Shown one piece after another: positions 54,065-63,335 of a stretch of DNA of 64,000 nucleotides. Numbering within the stretch: position 1 is the first letter of the stretch; every line of letters begins with the position of its first letter. The notes under the pieces are model-generated. The model was not told the origin of the DNA. It saw only the letters and a program-made list of their open reading frames with translations, and did no database searches. Made by a program: the position numbers and the translations under genes. The DNA comes from Pseudomonas sp. R37(2017) (GTDB lineage Bacteria > Pseudomonadota > Gammaproteobacteria > Pseudomonadales > Pseudomonadaceae), in NCBI RefSeq assembly GCF_002113375.1, contig NZ_NEHO01000012.1, positions 118,363 to 182,362 of the forward strand, in the 5' to 3' direction.

Positions 54065-54910
54065 TCAATTGATATTGTCGGTTTCGATCTTGAAGGAGCG
54101 ACTGGCGAACTTCATGTTGGTGTCTGGACCAAACCATTTGGTAAACAGCTCCTCGGCCTTGCCGGAGGACTCCAGTTCACGCAGCGACTTGTTCACCTGC
54201 TCCTGGAAGGCGGGTTCGTCCTTTCTCAAGCCCAGCGCAATGTGCTCGCTCGACACCGGCGTTGGCAGAATCCGGTAGTCCTTTGCCGCGTCTCCCAGCT
54301 TGGCGAAGTTGCCAGCCAATGAAGTTTCATCGTTGGCGTAACCCAGGCCTTTGCCCTGTTGCAACGCCAGCAGTGCCTGAGGGTTGCTGTCGAACGAGAC
54401 GATTTGCGCATCGGCGATCTTCGCCCGGATGCTTTGCTCCATCGTCGAGCCTTTGATCGTCAGGATCTTCTTGCCTGCCAATTGGTCGAGTTGGCTGATG
54501 CCGCTGTCGGCCTTGACCATGACTTTCTGACCGGTGATGAAGGTCGAGAGCGAGAAGTTGATCAATGCCTCGCGCTCTTTGTTGTGGGTCAGGGAAGCGG
54601 CCAGCAGATCGACACGGCCCTGTTGCAATTCGGGAATGCGTGCAGCGACGGTCAATTGCTTGAGCACCGGTTTGACCCCGATGCTCGCGGCAATGGCATT
54701 GCACATGTCGACGTCGTAACCGACGATTTCGCGAGTCGCCGGATCCTTCATGTAGCTGAACGGCTCATCGGTTCCGAGCACCCCGCAGACCAACTCCCCC
54801 TTGGCCTTGATATCGCTGAGTTGATCGGCGGCGGCAGAGAAGCTGGTTGCCAGGGTCAATGCCAGGACGGCGGTTTTCCAGTGTTTTTTCAGCATGCGGT
54901 TCGTTTGCAT
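54065..54910 (-). CDS. Amino-acid ABC transporter substrate-binding protein
   Basis: A 281-residue periplasmic binding protein: signal peptide (TAVLALTLATSFSAAADQ), then family pattern ELVCGVLGTDEPFSYM, GYDVDMCNAIAASIGV and LDQLAGKKILTIKGST. ATG 54910 has AAGG 8 bases upstream. Ligand unknown; the flanking sulfur-amino-acid enzymes suggest cysteine, cystine or a related compound. Confidence 0.9.
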   Translation of the reverse strand: MQTNRMLKKHWKTAVLALTLATSFSAAADQLSDIKAKGELVCGVLGTDEPFSYMKDPATREIVGYDVDMCNAIAASIGVKPVLKQLTVAARIPELQQGRVDLLAASLTHNKEREALINFSLSTFITGQKVMVKADSGISQLDQLAGKKILTIKGSTMEQSIRAKIADAQIVSFDSNPQALLALQQGKGLGYANDETSLAGNFAKLGDAAKDYRILPTPVSSEHIALGLRKDEPAFQEQVNKSLRELESSGKAEELFTKWFGPDTNMKFASRSFKIETDNIN

Positions 54911-55008
54911 TTTATCGACCTTATTGTTTGAGAAACGGAGCGCCAGTTCATGAATCGTTACGTGTCGTGGTCGGCAAGAGCCTCTTGTGGGTGGATGGGA
55001 AATTCGGG

Positions 55009-56181
55009 TTATGCGCAAGCCGTGCGCAGCCGCTCGAAGCCGGCATCCAGGTCGGCGATCAGGTCGTCGACGTGTTCCAGGCCGATGGAGAGCCGGATCA
55101 GGTTCTCGCTGATGCCAATGTTGATTTTCTGTTCATGGCTCAGGGAGTTGTGCGACATGCTGTAGGAGTGGTTGATCATGCTTTCCACTCCGCCCAGGGA
55201 GTCGGCCAGGACAAAGATCGACAACTGCTCGATGAACGGTGTCATGGCCTGGCGATCAGCCTTCAGCTTCAGCGAGACGACAGCGCCACCGGTGCGCATC
55301 TGGCGCTTGCACAGTTCGTGCTGCGCATGACTCTCCAGCCCCGGGTAGTAGACCTCCTCGACCAGCGGGTGCTGGCTGAGATAGCGGGCAATCTGCGCCG
55401 CATTGCTGCACTGGCGCTCCATGCGCACATCGAGGGTCTTGAGCCCGCGCAGGGCGAGGTAGCAATCGAACGGCCCCTGGACTGCACCGATGGCCATGCT
55501 GATGGCACGCAAGCGGGCGAACAGTTGCTCGCCGGCGGCCACCACCACACCACCGATAAGGTCCGAGTGACCACCGATGTATTTACTCGCGGAGTGCATC
55601 ACCAGATCGACGCCGAGTTCGATAGGGCGTTGGTTCCAGGGCGAGCAGAAGGTGTTGTCGACACAGGTCAGAATGCCGTGGGCACGGGCAAAGTCGGTCA
55701 CGCGCTGGATGTCGACCAATTGCAGCAATGGATTGGTCGGTGTCTCGATCCAGATCAGCCGGGTGTTGTCCTGGCGGCTGGCGGCCAGTGCCTCGAGGTC
55801 ATTGAGGTCGATGTAGCTGGCACTCAGGCCGGAGGTCTTGCCGCGGTAGTCCTGCATCAGGCGAAAGGTACCGCCGTAGACGCCCGCCATCACGATCACA
55901 TGGGAGTCTTTGGGCAGAAGATCAAGCACGGTGGCGGTGGCCGCCATGCCCGACGCGCAGGCTACCGCGCCGTGGCCGTTCTCCAGCCGGGCAATACTTG
56001 TTTCGTAGGCGTGCCGGGTCGGGTTGCCGACGCGGCCGTAGGCGTAGTCCGGACTGTCGTCGAGGCTGCGCTTGATGAACGAACTGGAGGTGACGATTGC
56101 CGGGAAGATCGTATTGTCGGCGTAGGTCGACTGCTCGCCGGCGTGGATCACTTGGGTGGAGAAATTGTTGTTCTGCTTCAT
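55009..56181 (-). CDS. Cystathionine gamma-lyase/methionine gamma-lyase-like PLP enzyme
   Basis: A 390-residue Cys/Met-metabolism PLP enzyme: ASGMAATAT, YGGTFRLMQ, ETPTNPLLQLVDI, and PLP Lys200 in HSASKYIGGHSDLIGG. C-terminal SLGGVESMINHSYSMSH and IRLSIGLEHVDDLI are typical. It cleaves a C-S bond of a sulfur amino acid to release a thiol or sulfide, ammonia and an oxo acid. Exact substrate (cystathionine, methionine or cysteine) is not resolvable. Start 56181 rather than an in-frame ATG 51 bases upstream, because conserved sequence begins here. Confidence 0.88.
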   Translation of the reverse strand: MKQNNNFSTQVIHAGEQSTYADNTIFPAIVTSSSFIKRSLDDSPDYAYGRVGNPTRHAYETSIARLENGHGAVACASGMAATATVLDLLPKDSHVIVMAGVYGGTFRLMQDYRGKTSGLSASYIDLNDLEALAASRQDNTRLIWIETPTNPLLQLVDIQRVTDFARAHGILTCVDNTFCSPWNQRPIELGVDLVMHSASKYIGGHSDLIGGVVVAAGEQLFARLRAISMAIGAVQGPFDCYLALRGLKTLDVRMERQCSNAAQIARYLSQHPLVEEVYYPGLESHAQHELCKRQMRTGGAVVSLKLKADRQAMTPFIEQLSIFVLADSLGGVESMINHSYSMSHNSLSHEQKINIGISENLIRLSIGLEHVDDLIADLDAGFERLRTACA

Positions 56182-56203
56182 GCTCAGTGATGCCTCGCGT
56201 GGA

Positions 56204-57268
56204 CTAGAAAAAGCGATCGAGTTGTTTGGCAAAGGGCGTGATGTCGCCGATGTTGCGAGCGACCCAGTCGCGGTCGTAATAGGTGTCCAGGTAACGTTCG
56301 CCGCTGTCGCACATCAGGGTCACGATGGAGCCCTGCCGGCCTTGCTCCTGCATGCGCAAAGCAACGTTCAGTGCGCCCCACATGTTGGTGCCGGTGGAAC
56401 CGCCGGGCTTCTTGCCGAGCAGTTTTTCCAGCCAGTAGAGCGTGGCGATGCTGGCCGCATCCGGGACCTTGAGCATGTCGTCGATGACTTCCGGCAGGAA
56501 GGACGGCTCGACCTGAGGGCGACCGATGCCTTCTATACGGCTGCCCTGACTACTGGTGAGGCTTGAATCGCCTGTGCGGTAGCTGTCATGGAACACTGAG
56601 TTGTCAGGGTCGACGACGATCAGGCGGGTGTCGTGACCCTTGTAGCGGATGTATCGACCGAGGGTTGCCGAGGTGCCGCCGGTACCCGCACTCATGACGA
56701 TCGCATGGGGGACAGGGTGCGTTTCACCCATCATCTGCTGGAAAATGCTATCGGCGATATTGTTGTTGCCGCGCCAGTCCGTCGCACGTTCTGCGTACGT
56801 GAACTGGTCCATGTAATGGCCGTCGCTCTCGCTCGCCAGTCGCCGCGCCTGGGCATAGACCTGCGAGGATTGATCCACGAAGTAGCAATGCCCGCCCAGC
56901 AACTCGACTTGTTCTATTTTCTTGCTCGCGGTGTTACGCGGCATTACTGCGGTGAAACGCAGGCCAAGCATTTTGGCGAAGTAGGCTTCGGATACGGCGG
57001 TGCTGCCCGAGGACGCCTCGATCACGTGGGTACCCTCGCGAATCTTGCCGCTGCAAATGGCATGCAGGAACAGTGAACGCGCCAGTCGGTGCTTCAAGCT
57101 GCCGGTTGGATGGGTGCTTTCGTCCTTGAGGTAGATATCGACGCCCTTCAGACCTGGAATTTCCAGTTTATGAATGTGGGTGTCGGCGGAACGCATCTGG
57201 TCGCAGGAAATGATCCTGATCGCGTTCCGAATCCAATCGTTCATCGTGGTCTGATTTTGGATCAGCAT
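56204..57268 (-). CDS. Cysteine synthase-family PLP lyase (Cds1-like)
   Basis: A 354-residue fold-type-II PLP enzyme with Lys59 in HPTGSLKHRLARSLFLHA, EASSGSTAVSEA, SAGTGGTSATLGRYIR and PGGSTGTNMWGAL. The HPTGSLK pattern and length resemble the Cds1-type L-cysteine desulfhydrases rather than CysK. The predicted reaction is L-cysteine to pyruvate, ammonia and sulfide. The ATG at 57268 overlaps the ridA stop, implying coupling. Ambiguous alternative start ATG 57244. Confidence 0.8.
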   Translation of the reverse strand: MLIQNQTTMNDWIRNAIRIISCDQMRSADTHIHKLEIPGLKGVDIYLKDESTHPTGSLKHRLARSLFLHAICSGKIREGTHVIEASSGSTAVSEAYFAKMLGLRFTAVMPRNTASKKIEQVELLGGHCYFVDQSSQVYAQARRLASESDGHYMDQFTYAERATDWRGNNNIADSIFQQMMGETHPVPHAIVMSAGTGGTSATLGRYIRYKGHDTRLIVVDPDNSVFHDSYRTGDSSLTSSQGSRIEGIGRPQVEPSFLPEVIDDMLKVPDAASIATLYWLEKLLGKKPGGSTGTNMWGALNVALRMQEQGRQGSIVTLMCDSGERYLDTYYDRDWVARNIGDITPFAKQLDRFF

Positions 57269-57642
57269 GGGACCACCGCGATCGCATCCACTTCCACCAG
57301 CGCTGCTCGCGGCAAGCTACCGACTCCAATCGCCGCGCGCGCCGGATAGGGTTTGGCGAACAGCTCTTCCATCACGCCGTTAACCAGAGCGAAGTGGCTG
57401 AGGTCGGTCAGGTAAATCGTCAGCTTGACCACATCGGAGAAGCCCATGGAGGCCTCTTCGAGAATCGCGCCCAGGTTGGCAAAGGCTTGTCGGACTTGAG
57501 CTTCGATGCCTTCGGCCATTTGCATGGTCTGCGGCACGAGGGCGATCTGACCGGAAACATACAGGGTGCCTGCAGCCTGAACGGCTTGCGAGTAAGGGCC
57601 AATCGCCTCGGGAGCGGCGCTGGTGGCAATGATTCTTTTCAT
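57262..57642 (-). CDS. RidA-family enamine/imine deaminase
   Basis: A 126-residue protein with the RidA pattern GPYSQAVQAAGTLYVSGQIAL, the conserved late Arg in PARAAIGVGSLPR and the C-terminal VEVDAIAVVP. RidA hydrolyses reactive 2-aminoacrylate released by PLP lyases, exactly the product of a cysteine desulfhydrase. Being first in the operon with two such lyases supports that role. GGAG in CTCGGAGAAC precedes the ATG. Confidence 0.92.
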   Translation of the reverse strand: MKRIIATSAAPEAIGPYSQAVQAAGTLYVSGQIALVPQTMQMAEGIEAQVRQAFANLGAILEEASMGFSDVVKLTIYLTDLSHFALVNGVMEELFAKPYPARAAIGVGSLPRAALVEVDAIAVVPC

Positions 57643-58093
57643 ATTCGGGGGTTCTCCGAGCACATTTCGTGGGAGAAATCTTACCGTCACCCCTTGGGAA
57701 AAAAGTTTTAATCTCTTTGCTGGTTTCACTGATTTTTAGGAAAAACTTCTACGATTTTTACTTGGGGAGAATTTATTTATCTGCTCGCCCATGCCATCTC
57801 CGGACGCCTCGTCGCCATCCACTTCGACGACTGCACAGGCGTCATTGGCTATCGGAAAAAAATTCCAGGATGTGGGCAAAAACGGGTTTTTTTTGGGAAC
57901 ATTTTCTAATTTGACAGCGATAAGCTTCCCTCCCAATCGAGCAGCGCTCGTCATTATCGAAGGCTTGGTGAACAACGCATTTTCAGTGACCTGTTCTCTA
58001 GAAAGCCTGCAACACCCCGACCAGATCTTGCACTGACCCACCACGCTTTGCGGCCTCTTCGGCCGTGCCTCTCAACGAACACCAGGGCCTGAC
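57643..58093. promoter_or_regulatory. Divergent promoter region (ridA operon / D-cysteine desulfhydrase)
   Basis: About 450 AT-rich bases with no gene. It contains TTGGGAAAAAAGTTTT at 57694-57709, GGAAAAAAATTCC at 57854-57866 and TTGGGAACATTTTCT at 57893-57907. The last is almost identical to a site upstream of the Lrp-type regulator (59663-59677, opposite strand). These are candidate operators. Confidence 0.6.
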
Positions 58094-59110
58094 ATGAATA
58101 TGGCAACACTTTCTTCGAGACTCGATGCTTTTGATCGCTTGAACCTGATGGGCGCAGCTACGCCGTTACAGCGGTTACCACGGCTATCGGACCACGTCGG
58201 CCGCGATGTCTACGTCAAGCGCGATGACTTCACTCCAATTGCGATGGGCGGCAACAAACTGCGCAAGCTCGAGTATCTCGCCGCCGATGCCATTCGAAAC
58301 AAAGCGGACGTGCTGGTGACCGCAGGTGCCGTTCAGTCCAATCACGTCCGGCAGACTGCCGCACTCGCGGCACAACTCGGGCTGGACTGCGTTGCGCTGT
58401 TGCAAAATCCGCTGGGTACCGCATGCGATGATTACCTGCAGAGTGGCAACCGATTGTTGCTCGATTTGGTCGGCACTCAGGTGGTGAATGTTGACGAGCT
58501 CGACAACGCAGACCAGCAGCTCGATGATGTGGCTCAGCGATTGCGTGAAGAGGGACGCCGTCCATACGTGATCCCGATCGGGGGCTCGAATGCGCTCGGC
58601 TCGCTCGGATACGTTCGCGCGGGCCTCGAGCTCGAGCAGCAGATCACTGCCGCGGGGCTCGACTTCTCGGCCGTGGTGCTCGCCTCTGGCAGCGCCGGTA
58701 CGCATGCCGGTCTTGCACTCGCGCTCGCCCATGCACTGCCATCGCTTCCAGTGATAGGCGTGACGGTATCGCGCACGGAGTCCGCGCAGCGTCCGAAAGT
58801 GCAGGAGCTTGTGCAGAGTCTCGGCACGCTGCTCGACATCGATACGCCACCCGATATGCCTATTGAACTGTGGGACGAATACTACGCGCCGCGCTACGGT
58901 GAACCGAATCGAGGGGGGCAAGATGCGGTTCGGCTGCTCGCGCAAACCGAAGGCCTGCTGCTGGATCCGGTGTACACCGGTAAAGCCATGGCCGGCCTGC
59001 TTGATGGTATTGCTCGCGGTCGCCTGGCCGGAGACGGGCCGGTACTGTTCCTCCACACAGGGGGAGCACCTGCACTGTTCGCTTACCGCAACGCGTGCCG
59101 CATGGATTGA
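58094..59110 (+). CDS. dcyD: D-cysteine desulfhydrase (ACC deaminase family)
   Basis: A 338-residue fold-type-II PLP enzyme: PLP Lys55 in MGGNKLRKLEYL, TAGAVQSNHVRQTAA, IPIGGSNALGSLGY, ASGSAGTHAGLA and LLLDPVYTGKAMAGL. This is the DcyD/ACC deaminase family. SNxVRQTA and the overall pattern favour D-cysteine desulfhydrase: D-cysteine to pyruvate, H2S and ammonia. ACC deaminase cannot be fully excluded without checking the specificity residues. It is divergent from the ridA operon. Confidence 0.85.
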   Translation: MNMATLSSRLDAFDRLNLMGAATPLQRLPRLSDHVGRDVYVKRDDFTPIAMGGNKLRKLEYLAADAIRNKADVLVTAGAVQSNHVRQTAALAAQLGLDCVALLQNPLGTACDDYLQSGNRLLLDLVGTQVVNVDELDNADQQLDDVAQRLREEGRRPYVIPIGGSNALGSLGYVRAGLELEQQITAAGLDFSAVVLASGSAGTHAGLALALAHALPSLPVIGVTVSRTESAQRPKVQELVQSLGTLLDIDTPPDMPIELWDEYYAPRYGEPNRGGQDAVRLLAQTEGLLLDPVYTGKAMAGLLDGIARGRLAGDGPVLFLHTGGAPALFAYRNACRMD

Positions 59111-59180
59111 TGGCCGACCTCATGTCTTCACATCGATAGAACGCAGAATGCGCCTCCCATTAACCGGAGGCGCACTCACA

Positions 59181-59648
59181 TTAAGGCGTCACAATGTAAT
59201 CCGTCGGCAATGCAGTCGTTCGCTTGATCACTTCCATCGCGAACGCCGAACTCACGTCCATCAGCTCGACGCTCCTGATAAGCCGTTTGTAGACTTTGTC
59301 GTATCCGGCGATGTTTGGCACGACGACCTTGAGCAGGTAGTCGACGTCACCGCTCATTCGGTAGATCTCAATGATCTCCGGAATCGCGCACACGGCCTCG
59401 ACGAATTGCTTCGTCCACTCATCACCGTGCTGATTCGAGCGCACTGTAACGAATGCAACCAGATCCAGGTTCAATTTGGCCGGGTCACACAGCACGACCT
59501 CACGGCAGATCACGCCATCGTCTCGCAGCTTTTGCAGTCTTCGCCAGCAAGGCGTCGGCGATAGATTCACAGCCTTGGCCAGGTTGTTCAGGCCAATCGT
59601 CGAATCCGCCTGAAGCATCGTCAGCAACTGAGCATCGCGCTTATCCAT
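59181..59648 (-). CDS. Lrp/AsnC-family regulator (DecR-like)
   Basis: A 155-residue regulator: N-terminal HTH (NNLAKAVNLSPTPCWRRLQKL) and C-terminal RAM effector domain (VDYLLKVVVPNIAGYDKVYK). Within a cysteine/sulfur cluster it resembles DecR-type regulators, which sense cysteine. Convergent with dcyD and divergent from the cystathionine-lyase gene at 59814, so it probably controls both and possibly the ridA operon through the shared TTGGGAAnATTTTCT sites. Confidence 0.9.
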   Translation of the reverse strand: MDKRDAQLLTMLQADSTIGLNNLAKAVNLSPTPCWRRLQKLRDDGVICREVVLCDPAKLNLDLVAFVTVRSNQHGDEWTKQFVEAVCAIPEIIEIYRMSGDVDYLLKVVVPNIAGYDKVYKRLIRSVELMDVSSAFAMEVIKRTTALPTDYIVTP

Positions 59649-59813
59649 AAATCCCTCTCGGTAGAAAATTTTCCCAAGAATAGATCATATGAGGGAATTC
59701 TTTGGAAACATTTTTCGATCCTGCGCAATTAATATGACTTCAAGCACAGCGGTTGGCGTCAACGCGACGCCGCTTGATTCACCTCGATTGAGCCGACGAA
59801 AAAGGATTCCACC
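59649..59813. promoter_or_regulatory. Divergent promoter region with two candidate operator sites
   Basis: 165 AT-rich bases. AGAAAATTTTCCCAA at 59663-59677 (reverse complement TTGGGAAAATTTTCT) and TTGGAAACATTTTTC at 59702-59716 match the motif found at 57893-57907. The first lies just upstream of the regulator start, compatible with autoregulation. Confidence 0.6.
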
Positions 59814-61001
59814 TTGATCACTCCGTATTCAACCGACACTGTTTTGGCCCATGAGGGACGCACGCATAATCAGCTCGGCGCGCCGGTGAACCCGCCGGTA
59901 TACCGGCAATCGACGCTGCTCTTTAACAGCCTTGAGGCGCTCAAGACTGCAAGCGGCACACCGAGCGCATACGGCCGCGGCGGTAGCCCGACAACTCGCG
60001 CACTGGAGAGCGCGCTCGCCCGTCTCGAAGGTGCACATCGTGCGATGCTGACGCCGAGCGGGCTCAGCGCGATCACCCTGTCGCTGCTCGCCGTGCTTGG
60101 TCCTGGCGATCACTTGCTGATGACGGACTCGGTCTACGACCCAACACGTGCTTTCTGCGGGGAAACGCTTAAACGTCTCGGCATCGAAACGACCTACTAC
60201 GACCCGTCGATCGGCTCAGACATCGCAGCGCTGATGCGCCCGAATACCCGGGCTGTATTCGTTGAATCACCGGGATCGCTCACATTCGAGGTGCAGGACA
60301 TACCGGCGATCAGCCGGATCGCCCATCAACACGGCGCAATTGTGCTGATGGATAACACCTGGGCCACACCGCTTTATTTCCGTTCCTTCGAACAGGGTGT
60401 CGATGTATCGATTCACGCGGCGACGAAATACATCTCCGGGCACTCTGATGTGCTTATGGGCGCAATCCTCACGACCGAGGCGATCTTTCCGAAAATCAAC
60501 CGTCTGTATCGTCAACTCGGCATGACTGTAAGCGGCGACGACGCGTATCTGGCCCTGCGCGGCTTGCGCACGCTGTCGATCCGGCTCGAACGCCATCAAC
60601 GCAACGCGCACGCGCTCACGCAATGGCTTTCGCAGCAGCCGGAAGTCGCGCGGATCCTCTATCCAGCACGGCCTGACTCACCTGGTCACGAGCTGTGGAA
60701 GAGAGATTTCACGGGGGCGAGCGGCCTGTTTGGCGTCGTGCTGCATCCGCAATCGGACGAAGCGATGCGCGCGATGCTCGACGATATGAGCTGCTTCGGC
60801 ATGGGCTACAGCTGGGGAGGCTTCGAGAGTCTGATTCTCCGCTCGAACCCGACCAGCGCTCGCACGGCGACGCAATGGCCGTGGGAAGGTCCCCTCCTGC
60901 GAATTCACGCGGGGCTTGAGCATCCGGACGACATGATCGCTGATCTGGAAAGCGCATTCCTGCGTCTGCGCGCCACTGCGCAGATACCCATTGAAGCCTG
61001 A
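59814..61001 (+). CDS. Cystathionine beta-lyase-like PLP enzyme
   Basis: A 395-residue Cys/Met-metabolism enzyme: YGRGGSPTTRALESALARLE, LTPSGLSAITLSLL, ESPGSLTFEVQDIP, and PLP Lys205 in HAATKYISGHSDVLMGA. Closest in pattern to MetC-type cystathionine beta-lyases, many of which also desulfurate cysteine. Its ATC-ACT start context follows AAAAAGGATTCCACC, so the start is TTG at 59814. Divergent from and probably controlled by the Lrp-type regulator. Confidence 0.87.
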   Translation: MITPYSTDTVLAHEGRTHNQLGAPVNPPVYRQSTLLFNSLEALKTASGTPSAYGRGGSPTTRALESALARLEGAHRAMLTPSGLSAITLSLLAVLGPGDHLLMTDSVYDPTRAFCGETLKRLGIETTYYDPSIGSDIAALMRPNTRAVFVESPGSLTFEVQDIPAISRIAHQHGAIVLMDNTWATPLYFRSFEQGVDVSIHAATKYISGHSDVLMGAILTTEAIFPKINRLYRQLGMTVSGDDAYLALRGLRTLSIRLERHQRNAHALTQWLSQQPEVARILYPARPDSPGHELWKRDFTGASGLFGVVLHPQSDEAMRAMLDDMSCFGMGYSWGGFESLILRSNPTSARTATQWPWEGPLLRIHAGLEHPDDMIADLESAFLRLRATAQIPIEA

Positions 61002-61067
61002 CCCATCACAGGCGCGTCGACCACCCATCACCTTAACGTTAATACCCACCCACAGAGAGAGAGCACC

Positions 61068-61412
61068 ATGAAAGACAAACTGCTTATTCTTCGCCCAGGC
61101 TTTTTCAGCGGCAACGAGGGTCCGTTCTACTGCGGCGATTCAGTATGCGTAGAAGGTTTGCTGAGCTTCTGCCCACAGCTACGCGACATGGTGGAAATCG
61201 AGTACATCGATGCGCCGCGCCCACGCAACGCAATCGTGTCGCTGATTGGCGAAGATAACCAGTCTGCGCCGGTGATTGTCCTCGGCAAAGGGCAGGTGCC
61301 AAAGGACGCCTCCGTTGCGGTTCAGGAGTACAACGGCACGCGCTTCATCAATGCACCTGACGATATCCGCCGCTACCTGTCGTCGCAGTACAACGTCGCT
61401 CGCGCTTCTTGA
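61068..61412 (+). CDS. DUF3088 protein
   Basis: A 114-residue small soluble protein of the DUF3088 family: KLLILRPGFF, FYCGDSVCVEGLLSFCPQL, IDAPRPRNAIV, GEDNQSAPVIVL and a C-terminal DDIRRYLSSQY. It has a thioredoxin-like outline with FYCGDSVC near the N-terminus. Function unknown. It is 66 bases after the lyase gene with AGAGAGAGAG before the ATG, so probably co-transcribed. Confidence 0.85.
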   Translation: MKDKLLILRPGFFSGNEGPFYCGDSVCVEGLLSFCPQLRDMVEIEYIDAPRPRNAIVSLIGEDNQSAPVIVLGKGQVPKDASVAVQEYNGTRFINAPDDIRRYLSSQYNVARAS

Positions 61413-62198
61413 TCGGTAGCGATCGAAAGCTCCTGCCACAAGCGGCCTGTCGCACATTGCAATGACAGGCTGCAGGCCGGCGATTCGCTTGCGAGCCGCC
61501 GGCCTGCTCGTACCCAGTATTACGAACCGCCTCATCTGTTCAGGATCTTTACATTGCGCTGCGATGGTTCAAGCCTCGGGGCCAATCCCAAAATGCCAGC
61601 CCGCCACACAATCCCCCTGAATCCCCCTGTAGGAGCGAGCCTGCTCGCGATAGCGCCAGACCAACCAACATCAATGCTGAAGATGCACCGCAAACCCACT
61701 CACACACGCTGTGGCCAAACAATGCCCGACAACTCACCACAAACCCTTGTGGGAGCAACTGTCTGCATCATGCCGTTCGTCTCCGCCATTCGGTACCGTC
61801 GCGAAACATGGCATTTAATCTGATCAGTAGGACCCGCATGCAAGCGATGAGCGCGACTTTCGCGCTCTTGCCTCGCTCCCGAGGGCGTCCCACGCAAAGC
61901 TGCCATAACTCACGCCGCAGGCATAAAAAAGCGCCTGATGACGCTCTGGGAAAATGGCAATGCCATCTGTCCGCGGGTTACATATTTGCGCTTCGGGTCG
62001 TTGCGGATTTACCTCATAATCGCGCGCTCCTATCGTTGGCAGTTCTGCTTTTCGACTAATCTGTAGTCGCTGCCACCAGACCTCAAACAGCCAAGGAGAA
62101 AGGCAAATGCCAGATAGCTGGAACCAGCGTCAATCGAACGCATCCGCCAAGTATGCCTTCGAACGTTTGCCGGCCCCTTCTGATTTGCCTGCGGTCTT
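61413..62198. other. Gene-free region with hairpins and REP
   Basis: About 785 bases. A strong hairpin GCAGGCCGGCG/CGCCGGCCTGC at about 61481-61512 is the likely terminator of the upstream operon. A REP TGTAGGAGCGAGCCTGCTCG lies at 61628-61652, and a partial one at about 61749. The last ~150 bases must hold the promoter of the toxin-antitoxin pair. Short open frames here look like chance. Confidence 0.6.
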
Positions 62199-63335
62199 AT
62201 GAGTCAAGCTGCCTACGTCAATCCAAGCCTGCTCACCTGGTCTCGGGAGCGTGCAGGTCTCTCCACTGAGCAGGTTGCCAAAAAGCTGCCAGTGAAGCCT
62301 GATCGAGTACAGGAATGGGAGGCTGGCGAGACCAGGCCAACATTCCTTCAGGCTCAAAAGTGGGCGAGTGTCGCTCATATCCCGTTTGGCTTCTTGTTTC
62401 TTCAGCACCCGCCAGTCGAAAAACTGCCTTTACCTGATTTGCGGACAGTGGGTGGGATTGCTCCTCAACGTCCTACTTTAGAGCTGTTGGACACCGTAAG
62501 GGAGGCAATACGTAAGCAGGACTGGTACCTGGAGTATCTTCAACACCAGGAGTATCAACCGCTGGCATTTGTAGGTCGCTTCAGTAGTCGATCTCAAGTT
62601 GCAGAGGTGGTCGACGATATCCGCCGGGTCCTCGGTGTGAACCCTGACATTGGTCGATTGGATTACGAGAAATACAGCCGCGCCTTGATCGAGGCTGCGG
62701 AAACGGCTGGCATTCTGGTTATGCGCAGTGGAACAGCTTTGGGGAATACTCACCGCAAACTTGAAGTGAGCGAGTTTCGGGGTTTTGCCATCAGCAATGC
62801 CTACGCCCCCGTTGTATTTATCAACAGTTCTGACGCACCCACCGCCAGGCTGTTCACGTTGCTTCACGAGCTGGCCCATATCTGGATTGGTAGCAGTGGA
62901 GTGTCTGACGGGAACTCTGAAAATGGTCGAGAGGAGGAGCATTTCTGCAATGCGGTTGCAGGTGAATTTTTGGCTCCCGAAGTCCAATTCCGCGCCCTGT
63001 GGAATGCAGATGTTGATTGGCAAGACAATTTAGCTCCGATAGCCACTCGGTTTCACATTAGTAAATTAGCTATCGGTCGCCGCGCATTGGATCTTGGCTA
63101 TATAAGCCAAGCGCAATACAGCGCTTACTATCGAATGATCCTCAAGGCTTTCCAGGATGAAAAAGGTGGAGCGGGTGACTATTACCGTAACGCTACAGCG
63201 AAAAACAGCTCTCGCCTGAGCAAGGCAGTGCTGACTGAAGCAATGAGTGGCCGGATGTTGCTGCGAGAGGCGGGACACCTGCTCGGCGTGCAACCTGCCA
63301 AATTAAGGACTCTCGCCAGCAAGATCACGGAATGA
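62199..63335 (+). CDS. XRE-HTH/ImmA-IrrE metallopeptidase (putative antitoxin)
   Basis: A 378-residue protein. The N-terminal XRE helix-turn-helix has LLTWSRERAGLSTEQVAKKL, and a C-terminal ImmA/IrrE zinc-peptidase domain has His223-Glu-x-x-His in LLHELAHIWIG and EEHFCNAVAGEFLAPE. Such fusions are DNA-binding antitoxins of COG2856-type modules. The gene overlaps the PIN-like gene by 4 bases (ATGA), typical for antitoxin-toxin coupling. Lower GC than the core genes. Confidence 0.88.
   Translation: MSQAAYVNPSLLTWSRERAGLSTEQVAKKLPVKPDRVQEWEAGETRPTFLQAQKWASVAHIPFGFLFLQHPPVEKLPLPDLRTVGGIAPQRPTLELLDTVREAIRKQDWYLEYLQHQEYQPLAFVGRFSSRSQVAEVVDDIRRVLGVNPDIGRLDYEKYSRALIEAAETAGILVMRSGTALGNTHRKLEVSEFRGFAISNAYAPVVFINSSDAPTARLFTLLHELAHIWIGSSGVSDGNSENGREEEHFCNAVAGEFLAPEVQFRALWNADVDWQDNLAPIATRFHISKLAIGRRALDLGYISQAQYSAYYRMILKAFQDEKGGAGDYYRNATAKNSSRLSKAVLTEAMSGRMLLREAGHLLGVQPAKLRTLASKITE

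Noticed and set aside
58094..59110. ACC deaminase as the first-choice name
   Set aside because: The family is shared, but the sulfur-gene neighbourhood and the SNHVRQTA pattern favour D-cysteine desulfhydrase; kept as an alternative only.
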